Source of the DNA: Distichodus sexfasciatus
Lineage: Eukaryota > Chordata > Actinopteri > Characiformes > Distichodontidae
DNA: 64,000 nucleotides
Direction of reading: 5' to 3'
NCBI GenBank assembly: GCA_032718565.1
Contig: JAVGVS010000388.1
Coordinates: 255,361 to 319,360 of the forward strand
The translations under genes were made by a program, and so were the position numbers. Below the pieces are notes generated by a model. It saw nothing but the letters and a program-made list of their open reading frames with translations, made no database searches and had not been told where the DNA came from. Shown here one piece after another: positions 20,481 to 30,430 of this stretch. How positions within the stretch are numbered: position 1 is the stretch's first letter; each line of letters begins with the position of its first letter.

Positions 20481-20897
20481 TCACTTCTCTCGTCGCTTTT
20501 TTTTTCTCTCTCTAAAGTCGACTTCTTGAGTGAGATCAATTATTTCTATGCAATCGGGCACAACGTTGGAATGTTTTTCATGTGAAATCGTACCTTTGGT
20601 GATTAAACACCCGTCGTTTCTTTTCAGATGATGAATGACACTGTCTCTCTGCGATCCGTCCTGGTTCACCTCCGACGCCGTTTTCGGTTTTTTAACAAAA
20701 TTAATCACGCTATCTCTGATCTCCTCCTCGTCGCTGTCGTCCGACAGCGTAATTGGACTCACAGGATCCGGCAAAGATACGGGAGATAAATTTTCAAACC
20801 AGTCTTTCAATCCATTCTCTGTAGATTCCCTTTCAACGAAAGGGGCAGCGGCTTCACAAAATGATTTTATTTGATCCAACAAATTGTTCGACTCCAC
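20481..20897 (-). CDS. Acidic protein with SUMO-interaction-like motif
   Basis: 138 residues, intact from ATG (MESNNLLDQIKSFCEAAAPF). It has an acidic Ser-rich patch, ITLSDDSDEEEIRDS, at about residues 49-63 that looks like a casein kinase 2 substrate. Near the C-terminus it carries CIEIIDLTQEVDF, a good match to the hydrophobic SUMO-interaction motif (I/V-I/V-D-L-T), followed by a basic end (RERKKKRREK) that could be a nuclear localisation signal. No family recognised. As the outermost gene at the right it sits where accessory genes are found. Confidence 0.5.
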   Translation of the reverse strand: MESNNLLDQIKSFCEAAAPFVERESTENGLKDWFENLSPVSLPDPVSPITLSDDSDEEEIRDSVINFVKKPKTASEVNQDGSQRDSVIHHLKRNDGCLITKGTISHEKHSNVVPDCIEIIDLTQEVDFRERKKKRREK

Positions 20898-21599
20898 GAT
20901 AGCTCTTCAAATGCTGTAAAGGTTCACGTCTTTGAGAAGAAATAAGTCTGACAAATCCCTTCAGCCCTGTTTTAGAACATGTCTCACACACAAAAACAAG
21001 TCCGTAATTCTTCCCAATTATCATTTTGAAGCCGTGGAAAAAGAGTCCACAGGTGCAATCCTTGACTCATAGACCTGCTTTGAGGCCTGGGTAATGTGAA
21101 GCCTTGCTGTCCTTGTGACACTCCCCACCAAAAAATCTCCGCTTTCACGCGACGTCTTCTTTTGACAAGTAGGAGTCCCCCCAAATTCAGATGACATAGC
21201 GCGCCTCCGGTTACACACGACATCGCACATAGTTGATGTTTATGCGACCACATTCCTTTTGACCGTTCCCATGATATCATCTTTAGGCTCAGGGAATTCC
21301 AATGGCGTCATCCATACATTCCTTTTGACCTTCTCAGGATGACCTCACTCGCAGCCGTACACTCACTGGGCCCCCCCAAATTCCTGGGATGTCACAAAGT
21401 ACCGCCCAGGGGACAAAACCGGACTCCAGTCACTAACACGCGGATCAGTCTTCTGCGGATCACACACGCGTATGAGTCTCGGCACTTTTGGAAGTTTGTT
21501 CAGTCTTTCATAAGGATTATTTCTCTTTTGGAAGTTTGTTCCAACTTTGTGGGTCTTTCATAAGGATTATATCTCTCTTTTGGAAGTTTGTTCCAACTT
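20898..21599. repeat. Non-coding stretch and short tandem repeat before the right terminal repeat
   Basis: No supported gene in 20898-21480. At 21484-21600 a unit of about 50 bp, with TTTTGGAAGTTTGTTC and CTTTCATAAGGATTAT, repeats about 2.5 times. ACATTCCTTTTGACC occurs twice, at about 21243 and 21315. Confidence 0.6.
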
Positions 21600-22165
21600 T
21601 TTATTCGGATTACTTTTTTGTTTCATTATTTTTATTCCTGTGTTTTATTCGGAATACTTTTTTTAATTCACATGAAGATTACTTTTGGAATATTTAATTT
21701 CTCCTTTTTAAAAAAAAATTACAGATTAATTTTGGTTAATTTTCATCTTCCATGCGGATTACTTTTGGGGTTTTATTTTATTCTTTTATTTTATTTTTAT
21801 TTTTTTTTCATTTCACATTCTATGTTTGGATTATTTCCCCATGCCATTTCCCCATGGATTCCACCCCGGAATCTAGGCACGGATTTTTTACACGTTGCGT
21901 CATCATCACAACGTACCCCGGTATGCACGGCATTTTCACACGTTACGTCATCGCTACAGCGTACCCACGGAATTTACGGTATGCAAAGAATTTTCACACG
22001 TTACGTCATCGCCATGTCACCCCGGAAACTACGGTATGCAAGGAATTTTCACACGCTACGTCATAGGTGGCGGGGCAAGGGGAGGGGGGTGATTGATGAG
22101 GGGGCGTGGCCTCATTGACGGTCATAAATTATTTTGTCACAAAGTAGGTATATATATATACTACT
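21600..22165. repeat. Polinton right terminal inverted repeat
   Basis: Reverse complement of about 9169-9745 with scattered substitutions and small indels. The CRE-like units appear as CACGTTGCGTCAT (21891), CACGTTACGTCAT (21939 and 21997) and CACGCTACGTCAT (22053). The outermost bases are GGTATATATATATACTACT. Long open frames here (21588-22118, 21752-22066) translate repeat sequence and are not genes. Confidence 0.88.
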
Positions 22166-22225
22166 GGCCTGCAACAGTGTCCTCATCCCCTTCTCTCCTC
22201 TTCACTGCAACCGCACCCATGACAT
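22166..22225 (+). mobile_element. LTR-A terminal piece after the Polinton
   Basis: Resumes LTR-A with GGCCTGCAACAGTGTCCTCA and ends CACCCATGACA(T). It matches 40469-40527. The right target duplication GGCCTG is its first six bases. LTR-C begins immediately after it. Confidence 0.7.
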
Positions 22226-23532
22226 TGCATCTAAAAATACTGTGAATTTAATTAATATTAAATTTGCAATAATTAATAGATTAATTCAGTTTATCACAAC
22301 TATAATTTTACTTACAGTTAATAATAACGACTTAAGTTCTGAAGGTTAATAGTTCGGCGATAGTACACCACATGACACCACAGACACAGAATTCAATAAA
22401 ACAGTGTTTATTGACAAACATCAATGGCAAGCAAAGTAGTCAACAATACAATCTGATTTCGGTTGAGTCATAGACCTAGGTGTTATGTGTCTTTGAAATG
22501 GTAAGCGTGTGTGTGGCTGTGCGTCTCTGCACCCGCGAAGGGGAGGGGCATGGTCACATATGTACGTGTGGGTATGTCTTTGAAATGGTATGTGATTTGT
22601 GTGTGTCTGCGAACGTGAGAGGCGTGGTTGCATATGTGCGTGGGGGGGAAAGAGAGCTGCTTATCAGCGCTTTCGGTATTTATGGCCCAACATTTTCGTA
22701 CCCACTAAGATTGAAATTGATACGATCCTCTCGAGAAGGGGGAGAGCAAAGCCGACAAATTTCAAGATCAATAGCCTCTCTTGGAGGGAGATTTGAATTT
22801 ACATCACTGTATACGCAAACTTTCGCTCCACACTTAGTTATAACATAGATCTAAAAACAACCTCTGATATTAAAGCAACATTCACCGTAGTAAAATATTC
22901 TTCAACCCAGAATCATTACAATCAACTGGAAATCACTATAAACTGACCATGTTAGTACGTGAGAAAGAGAAGAAGAAAGTTAGAAGCTCGCATATTGCTC
23001 ACGGCGCCGCGTCAAAACAAGGTTTCAGGTGTGTTGGTGAGAGTCCAGCGGTGCAGGGAGTCCAATGAGCGGAGCCTTCCGACGTCCAGGCGGAAACCTC
23101 ACGAGGATCGGCTGCCAGATCGCACGTAGCACGAGTCAAAGTCTGTTCTGGAAACTTTGGGTGTTCCTCCCGGGGAATCTTGACAATTTCAGGAACGGAG
23201 AGAAATCTTGGAGGTCCAGCCGTCCACAAATCTCTAACATCAACCTCCGACTTGCAGTTGAGAACTTGGCAAGCTTAAAAGGATAAAACGCGTTTGAGCT
23301 GGAGAAGGTCCATGTGTCAGACAAAGATTTTTGTTCTCCTAAAATTGATCTGCAGATGTTTCTCTTTCTTTGTGATCCCACCTTGATAGCGAGTTCTGAG
23401 AGCGCGGAACAATGGAGTGCACTCTCTTTTAAATGTCCCTCCTTCCAGGAAGTGTGAGGTCTGTGGGTTTAGGACCCTCCCCTTATGCTGTTGCAGTTGA
23501 GCACCCCCTATATGTGTGGCATGGTACCTACA
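22226..23532 (-). mobile_element. LTR-C copy 1 (solo LTR, about 1.3 kb)
   Basis: Starts TGCATCTAAAAATA and ends ATGGTACCTACA (TG...CA), nearly co-linear with 30431-31877. On the minus strand it has a TATA-like TTTAAAAGAGAGTGCACTCC, which suggests transcription in that direction. Its centre (about 22990-23130) differs from copy 2. No internal retroviral genes lie next to it. No target duplication is clear, perhaps because it adjoins the LTR-A end. Confidence 0.6.
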
Positions 23533-24296
23533 GGTGTGTTCACAATGACAAATAATCACTTACTTTCACTTTCACTGATGTTATCAATATTTTTGCCTAG
23601 ACAAACTTAACTAGAATTTGCATGCCATAGCCAGAAATTCACCAAGCAGTGTCATTAGGCCGGGGGTTTTCAACTGGATCTTTCCCAGGGATCACCACTC
23701 AGACTGAGCAGTAGTGATTTCAGTAGTGAAAATGGATTTCATGTCACAGGCCACTTGCAATGCTGCCACGGACTATCCATGTCTGCATCACAATGCATCA
23801 GTTATGTAATAAATTTCACCATCTCAAGTAATCATGATGGCTGTCAGATTTGTACAACATCCATTTGCACAACATAAAATGTACAATATTGATAGCTCCT
23901 GGGGTATTAAAGATGTTATTCAGTATGAAGCCGAGTCGCTCAACCCAGAGAAGCCGTCTAAAGTAGTTCTGTGATCTGTAATGCAATCTGGTGTCGCAGG
24001 TCCACAGCATTTAATGGACTAATGGTGGTCTTGATCTGTACAAAGACTTAAATATTTGGGCTGATAGTTGTCACATTTCTCCTGTCTGCATATTTGGATG
24101 CGTTTTTTGTGGTTCATGTTATGCACTATGTGTTTTCTGCATCCAATACTCAGCTCTCAACAACAAAAAATGCATTCAAGAAAATGCAATAACATGTTTG
24201 ATGTAATTGAAATGTCACTCCAATTAAGTTTTGGGGGACAAGCTGAATAACAAAAGTAACTGAAAGTAGTGTGCAGTGTGGAGTTGTGAGTGAGTG
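23533..24296. other. No feature recognised
   Basis: About 760 bp of A/T-rich sequence between LTR-C and the Tc1-like element. Short frames only, no domain or repeat that I can name. Confidence 0.4.
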
Positions 24297-24482
24297 TACA
24301 GTGCATCCAGAAAGTATTCACAGCACTGCACTTTTTCCAATATTATCACAGCCTTATTCCCAAATAGATTAAATTCATCTTTTACCTCGAAATTCTACAC
24401 ACAATACCCCATAATGACAAAGTGAAAAAAGTTTATTTGAAACTTTTGCAAATTTATTAAAAATAAAATGCAAAAATCAAAC

Positions 24483-24998
24483 TGTCACACGCACTCCTCT
24501 CCACAGCCGGTAATGGGAGTGGGACGCGGCCAGTCGCGGTTCAAAGGGTATTTAAGGATTCACTTCCTTGCGGCGCACCGCTCTGCCATTAGAGTCCCCA
24601 GCCCTCTTCCGATTCTCATCGGCATCAACTGTGAGTACTCCAGTTATTGTGTTCTTCTCTTTGTTAGAGTGTGTGTCGCTAGAATGTGGATTATTGTGGT
24701 AATCCTTACTCTTAGTGTAAGAGAGTTCTTAGATCAACTCGCGTGGCTTTCCTGCCTACTTGCGCTCTTAGCCGCGTTTGGGCTAACCAGCACGCTACAA
24801 GGGCTAACGAGTAGTAATTTGTTACATCCTAACCAGATCACTGTCGATTTTGTGAAAGTGTGGCATTCGGTTCATATCCTAATCAGATCCCTGTCCGAAT
24901 CGGAGGGCATTCCTACAGCCGCCTAACCCGGCCGCTGGAAGTTTGCTCGCTTCTGCTTTTCTCATCAAATCCTAACCAGATCCCTGACGAATCTGACA
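24483..24998 (+). mobile_element. LTR-B solo LTR (516 bp) inside the Tc1-like element
   Basis: Begins TGTCACACGC and ends AATCTGACA. A perfect 5-bp target duplication, CAAAC, lies at 24478-24482 and 24999-25003. It has a TATA-like TATTTAAG at 24549, then CACTTCCTTGCGGCGCACC, and a splice-donor-like AACTGTGAGTAC at 24627-24638. Relatives: 57032-57370, 59911-60225 and, reversed, about 32880-33320. Confidence 0.85.
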
Positions 24999-25249
24999 CA
25001 AACATTTACATAAGTATTCACAGCCTTTGCCATGACCATCAAAAGTGAGCTCAGGTGCATCCTGTTTCCACTGATCATCCTTCAAAAGTTTCTACAGCTT
25101 GATTACAGTTCACCTGTGGTAATTTGAGTTGTTTGTTCATGATTTGGAAAGACACACACCTTTCTATAAAAGGTCCCATGGTTGACAGTGCATGTCAGAA
25201 CACAAACCAAGCCATGAAGTCCAAGGAATTGTCTGTAGACCTCTAAGAC

Positions 25250-25920
25250 AGGATTGTGTCGACGCACAGATCTGGGGAAAGCTACAGAAAAATTGCTGCA
25301 CCATTGAAGATCCCAATGAGCACAGTGGCCTCCATCAGCTGTAAATGGAAGAAGTTTGGAACCACCAGGACTCTTCCTAGAGCTGGTCACTCTGACAGAG
25401 CTCCAGCATTGCTCTGTGGAGAGAGGAGAATCTTCCAGAAGGACATGGAGGTGGCAGCATCATGCTGTGTGGATGTTTTTCAGCAGCAGGAACTGGGAGA
25501 CTAGTCAGGGTCAAGGGAAAGATGAATGCAGCAATATACAGAGAGATCCTTGGTAATAACCTGCTTCAGAGCGCTCTGGACCTCGGACTGGGGTGATGGT
25601 TCATCTTCCAACAGGACAACGACCCTAAGCACGCAGCCAAGATAACAAAGCAGTTGCTTCAGGACAACTCTGTGAATGTCTTTGAGTGGTCCAGCCAGAG
25701 CCCCAATTTGAACCTGATTGAACATCTCTGGACAGATCTGAAAATGGCTGTGCACCGACGCTCCCCATCCAACCTGATGGAGCTTGAGAGGTTCTGCAAA
25801 GAAGAATGGGGGAAACTGCCCAAAAATAGGTGTGCCAAGCTTGTGGCATCATACTCAAAAAGACTTGAGGCTGTAATTGCTGCCAAAGGTGCTTTGACAA
25901 AGTATTGCGCAAACGCTGTG
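25250..25920 (+). pseudogene. Tc1-like transposase remnant
   Basis: N-terminal helix-turn-helix pieces (SGESYRKIAAPLKIPMSTVA, then GTTRTLPRAGHS) at 25256-25400. The middle third is missing or scrambled (about 25400-25640, with VFQQDNDP-like DNA near 25600). The end (25654-25920) shows VFEWSSQSPNLNLIEHLWTD with the last catalytic acidic residue, then RCAKLVASYSKRLEAVIAAK. Deletion of part of the DDE core and frame changes make it inactive. Confidence 0.85.
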
Positions 25921-26461
25921 AATACTTATGTAAATGTTCGATTTTTGTTTTTTATTTTTAATAAGTTTGCAAAAGTTTCAAATAAACATTTTTCCCTTGT
26001 CATTATGGGCTATTGTGTGAATTTTGAGGTAATAGATGAATTTAATCTATTTGGGAATAAGACTGTAACGTAGGATATTTTGGGAAAAAAGGGGTGTGCT
26101 GTGAATACTTTCTGGATGCACTGTACTGGACTCAATGGGTATTGTTCCAAATGTAATTGGATGAACTCACAACTGCGGTCATACCCTTGATTTAATCCTA
26201 TTGTTTGGTCTTAATGTAGATAATGTAACTATACTGCATAAAGCCAGTATTATTTCTGACCACCATCTTATTTTTTTTACCCCAACTCACTTCTGTACCA
26301 AGCATACAATCACATCAAATACAGCTAGTAACTTCACTGATAATCTCCCCGATATGTTGTTCCTGACAGTAGAAATGTCCAATCTCAATTTGAGAGAATT
26401 ATGGATTATCTAACCTCCATGCTTCATTCCACCTCAGATAAAACTGCTCTTTTAAAACTTA

Positions 26462-27654
26462 GAGTTCATAAGAGGCCGCTTTGTAAGCACTCACATTGCC
26501 GGTAATGAGAGCAGCGTTGTAAGCAGCAGTTCGGGCGTTCACAGCGGCACAAATCGTTCTGTCCGCCCACGGCTTCTGGTTGGGAAAGGTCTTGACTCTC
26601 ACCATTGGGCTGGGCTCGCCAACAAAGCTAACTGCTACATCCACAAACTCGTTGATGTCATCTGCGCAGGCTCAGAACATGTCCCAGTCTACGTCATCGA
26701 GCGCATCCTGCAGCTTAGCCTCTGATTGGGCAGACCAGCATTGAACCTCCTTCATAACCGGAGCCTCATGACAAAAGCTTTTTTATATTCCGGTATGAGG
26801 TAAATGGCGGAATGATCGGATTTTCCAAAAGCTGGCTGAGAAGAGACTTTATAAGCCTGCTTGTACTTCATGTAACAGTGGTCTAGTACGTTAGCTCCTC
26901 TTGTCGTACATGTAATGTATTGATAAAAGTTTGGCATAACTTGTGTGAGATTTGCCTTATTAAAGTCCCCTGCTACAATGAGCACTGCATCAGGGTGTTT
27001 GTTTTGGAGCACACACAGCACATCGTGCAGTTTGGATAAAGCTGTACCTGTGCCTGCGTGGGGTGGGATGTAGACCGCCGTGGTGATGACCTAGGTGAAC
27101 TCGCCAGGCAGGTAGAAAGGGCGACATTTTATACTCAGATATTCTAGATGAGGCGAGAAGTGGCTGGAGAGAGTAGAAACACTCCGGGTGTCACACCACT
27201 TGTTGTTGATCATGAAACACACTCCTCCACCTTTAGCTTTCTTGGACTCTGCCGTTCTGTCCATGCGAAACACGGAGAATGCGTCCGACGGCGTTACGGC
27301 TTGGTCCAGCATGGTGGGAGTCAGCCATGTTTCAGTAAAGCACAGAATGTTACAATCCCGATTCTGTTGTGGACACCACCACGTTTCCCCCGGTGGTTCT
27401 TTGTTCTATGCCGCGGGTCAGCGTCATGTCCTTTGTTGTCGCCTGAGCCGCATCTCAGATGGCCACAATAGATCAGGCTCAAAAGTGGTCGAAATTATGG
27501 ACGACGTGATTTCCAATTTCCAGTAGTGTTCTACTGTCATAGGTAACCAACCCTGATGATCTTTGCACACTAGAAAGTACTAAAGATAAATAAATAATGA
27601 AACAGAAGCACAGTCTGGACAGAGCGGTCGGGAAGGCATCTGGACGTGGCCACA
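26462..27654 (-). mobile_element. Rex1/Babar-like LINE fragment (endonuclease part)
   Basis: On the minus strand: MLDQAVTPSDAFSVFRMDRT and KGGGVCFMINNKWC (27312-27190), a short gap, then MLCVLQNKHPDAVLIVAGDF and VLDHCYMKYKQAYKVSSQPA (27021-26850), then PWADRTICAAVNARTAAYNA (26600s). This is the endonuclease and linker of a Rex1/Babar-type LINE. The reverse transcriptase is missing. A 5' leader resembling 34466-34560 lies at about 27590-27660. It replaced some hundreds of bases of the L2-like copy. Confidence 0.8.
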
Positions 27655-29295
27655 CCATCTCTCATCTACTTGTATGTTAGACCCTGTTCAAACAAGGTTA
27701 CTCAAAGAGATCAAAGAGACTCCAGTAATGATTTAGAACCAACTATTGCACAGAGGCTGCTCTGCTGAACGATGTGAATGATCTCCTCCTATCTGGTGAT
27801 CAGGGGTGTGCTTCGTATCAGGGAAGTGGCCCTCTCTTGCTTCCAATCCTACCTTTCAGACCACTGTCAGTATGTCAATATAAATAGTGATTCCTCAGAA
27901 CACATCAAGGTGAAATATGGAGTAACACAAGGATCAGTTTTGGGTCCCCTGCTATATATGCTACCTTTAGGCTCAGTTATTCATAAGTATGGAATTAGTT
28001 TTCATTGTTTTGTGGATGATACACAATTATATATATCAGCTAAACCAGAAGACAGACAGCAACTTCAGAAAATGGAAGAATGTTTAATTGACATCATAAA
28101 GTGGATGTCGGACAACTTCCTCCAGTTAACTCTGTGAGAAAGACTGAGGTTCTTCTTACTGTCACTAAAGAAGTCAGCTATCTGACATCATGGTTAATTC
28201 ATTGCACTGTTGTTAAAAAAAAAATTCAAGTACTGTTGTTAAAAATGTAGTAGACTCCAATCTTTATTTGAGGTACGTGCTTCTAACATTAATTGCACTG
28301 CCTTCTTTCAACTCCGTAATATTGACAAAATAAGAAACATGCTATCCTTCCAAGATGCAGAGAAATTGGTTTATGCTTTTATTACCTTCAGCCTCGATTG
28401 CTGTAATGTCTTATTCTGCGGTTGTCCAAATGGGTCATTAAATAAACTCCAGCTAAACCAGAATGCAGCAGTCCTCACTAAAACTAAAAATATGATCATA
28501 TCACCCCAATTCTATCTTCACTCTATTGGCTGCCAGTTGAATTTCGTGTCGACTTTAAAATACTACTTTTGACTTAGTGACCTCATTAATAACTACAGTC
28601 TGACTCATACACTTCTATCACAAGATGAAGGTCTTTTAGTAATAAACAGAATAAAAAATGTTTGATCATAAAGCACCATAGTTGTGGAATAAACTTCCTA
28701 TTAGCATTTGGAGCCCTGAAACAATCTCTGCTTTTAAGTCAAGGCTTAAACCCTACAACTTTAGTCAGTCTTTTGGATATTAAAGTCCATTTTTCTTGGG
28801 CAAAGGTGTGATCTGGAGGTTCATGGACATTTGAGAGTAAAGGTGAAAGGGAGGATTGGTGCTGTCGTCCTGCCACTCTGGCTGATCGCTTAAGTTTGCC
28901 AAGCGTGGTTTGGTGTGATGCCAAGACCCCTGGAAGCCCTCATATCTGTGCTACGTTCCGGCTCTCTCTTTTTAGCCAGGCTGCTATAGTTGCTTTAGCA
29001 CTGCCGGAGGTTAGGTGTAGGGCACAAACTCTTCTCTTTTTTCTTGTTTTTTCCAAACTGTTCTTGATCTGATCCCAAGCTGATGCTTGACCAACTGAAA
29101 CCTCACCAGGACTCTATGGAGACGTTTTTCTGAGCCTATGGACTTGAACTGAATTGGCTTAATGTTGCTGAGTGGATCGTAGCAAATGTCCCCAGCAATG
29201 ATTCAGGATTTGAAAGCGTCCCTTGGACTATTTTTATGTCTTTACTTCTTTTAAAATGATTAATTAACTATTATTCTTGAACCAATGTTTACTGC

Positions 29296-29723
29296 AGTGA
29301 GACCTCAGCCAAGACCGAGGGTGGAATCCACCTCATCAGAAAGGTCATCTGACCAGGGCTCCAGTTCCAGACTTTCACAACTACCCCAGACTACCAGATC
29401 AGTGTCACCAGAATTCTAACCAATCACATCCACAGCACCTGTATTTAAGGCCTTCCGTTTACAACCATTTTCTGCAAAGTATTGTCATGCCTAGTGCTAC
29501 ATACCAAGCGTTCCTTGTTATTGCCTGCCTCTGTTTTGACCATTGCTATCTGTTTTTGGACTACCCCTCTGCGTCTGGCAATTTGGATTTGTTTGCTCCA
29601 TTGACTGTGTTTTTTGATTTTGATCATTTCCTGAATAAACTCATCGCCTCTCATCAATTTACCTCTGTGTCTGCGACCTTGTTCTTTCAACTCTGCGTTT
29701 GGGTTCACCTGCCGGTTGTTACA
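29296..29723 (+). mobile_element. LTR-D, short solo-LTR-like insertion
   Basis: Interrupts the L2-like 3' region between TTTACTGC and ACTGCGTATTAAATG. A possible 5-bp target duplication, ACTGC, is at 29291-29295 and 29724-29728. It has TATTTAAGGCC (promoter-like) and CTGAATAAACTC (polyadenylation signal). No ORF. The uninterrupted site is visible in the first L2-like copy near 3560. Confidence 0.55.
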
Positions 29724-29942
29724 ACTGCGTATTAAATGTCATGCACCTGGTCACCCAGAGGAGGATGGGGTCCCCTTCCGAGTCTTGGTTCCTCTCAAGG
29801 TTTCTTCCTACTAGAGGGAGTTTTTTCTTGCCACTGTCACTTCAGGCTTGCTTGTTGGTGGTTTGGGCCGGTTAGATGGAAAGCGCTTCATGATAATGAC
29901 TGTCATTAAGAGCGCTATAAAAATAAAATTGAATTGAACTGA

Positions 29943-30430
29943 AAGTGTACAACACATTGACATTTACTGATGAGTTACTAACATTTATAAGTGGCAATGG
30001 GGGTCATATTGTTGTTTAAACATCAATATTTATTAACGTAGAGAATGAACAGTGATGCAACAAATAAATTAATAAATAAATATTTGCACAAAACAAGAAT
30101 ATCTATAGATGATACACAAAAACTTACAACTAAAATTGTGTAGCCCTTTTATTTATGGTTGTTACTTTTTTATTACGCTGGCAGAAACAGGCTTTCATAC
30201 AATCTCCCTTTAAAAAGTAGCACAACCAGATGTAGGAAAAATTTTAAGTTAATGTAGAAATATTACCACTCACTGTCATGTACATAATTTCTTTTTTATT
30301 TACTGTTAAAATCATGTTGCATATACTGTTATAAATGGGACATAATTTTGTCTACTGTAAGTTCCTGGCGCAGGTTGTCACTATGTTGGTGGCAGACAGT
30401 GTCTTTATCTTTTAGTCTCATAAAATTACT
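29943..30430. other. A/T-rich stretch with one 46-kb-type repeat unit
   Basis: 29943-30000, read in reverse, resembles the unit at 46133-46320 (TTATAAATGTTAGTAACTCA). The remainder is A/T-rich without a recognisable gene. Confidence 0.45.

Larger units (their letters stand above)
9169..22165. mobile_element. Maverick/Polinton element, 12,997 bp
   Basis: A virus-like DNA transposon. Both ends fit: it starts AGTAGTGTATATAT and ends ATATATACTACT, the AG...CT termini known for Polintons. It has inverted repeats of about 570 bp and a 6-bp target duplication, TGCCTG (9163-9168) and GGCCTG (22166-22171), 5 of 6 identical. Gene content is diagnostic: retroviral-type integrase with chromodomain, adenain-like protease remnant, capsid-family genes, A32-like packaging ATPase and family B DNA polymerase. 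Plus-strand genes fill the left half and minus-strand genes the right half, converging at the tandem repeat near 14000. Integrase, capsid, protease and polymerase genes carry frameshifts, stops or deletions, so it cannot move or package by itself. Confidence 0.93.
24299..26123 (+). mobile_element. Tc1-like DNA transposon (decayed, with an LTR inside)
   Basis: Terminal inverted repeats CAGTGCATCCAGAAAGTATT (24299) and the reverse complement ending GGATGCACTG (26123), flanked by TA on both sides (24297-24298 and 26124-26125), the Tc1/mariner target duplication. An inner pair of A/T-rich repeats (CCCATAATGACAA near 24409; TTGTCATTATGGG near 25998) supports the call. It carries transposase remnants and contains LTR-B at 24483-24998. 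Confidence 0.9.
26126..29942 (+). mobile_element. Second L2-like LINE copy, heavily decayed
   Basis: Same family as 3337-8730, opposite orientation. 26126-26461 matches the endonuclease end and linker ([20 protein letters not shown]); 27655-28140 matches reverse transcriptase ([33 protein letters not shown]); 28141-28760 matches the C-terminal part (SFQDAEKLVYAFITFSLDCC). 28760-29942 is 3' untranslated sequence ending AAAATTGAATTGAAC. It is split by a Rex1-like LINE (26462-27654) and a small LTR (29296-29723). The FADD motif reads FVDD here. Clearly older than the first copy. Confidence 0.85.

Noticed and set aside
20984..21280. Minus-strand frame at the right of the Polinton
   Set aside because: No recognisable motif, no relation to Polinton genes, biased composition; taken as non-coding.
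21588..22118. Long overlapping open frames in the right terminal repeat, mirrored at 9231-9618
   Set aside because: They are translations of the terminal inverted repeat with its CRE-like units and appear in mirror image at both ends; low-complexity Phe/Leu and His/Thr runs, no domain.
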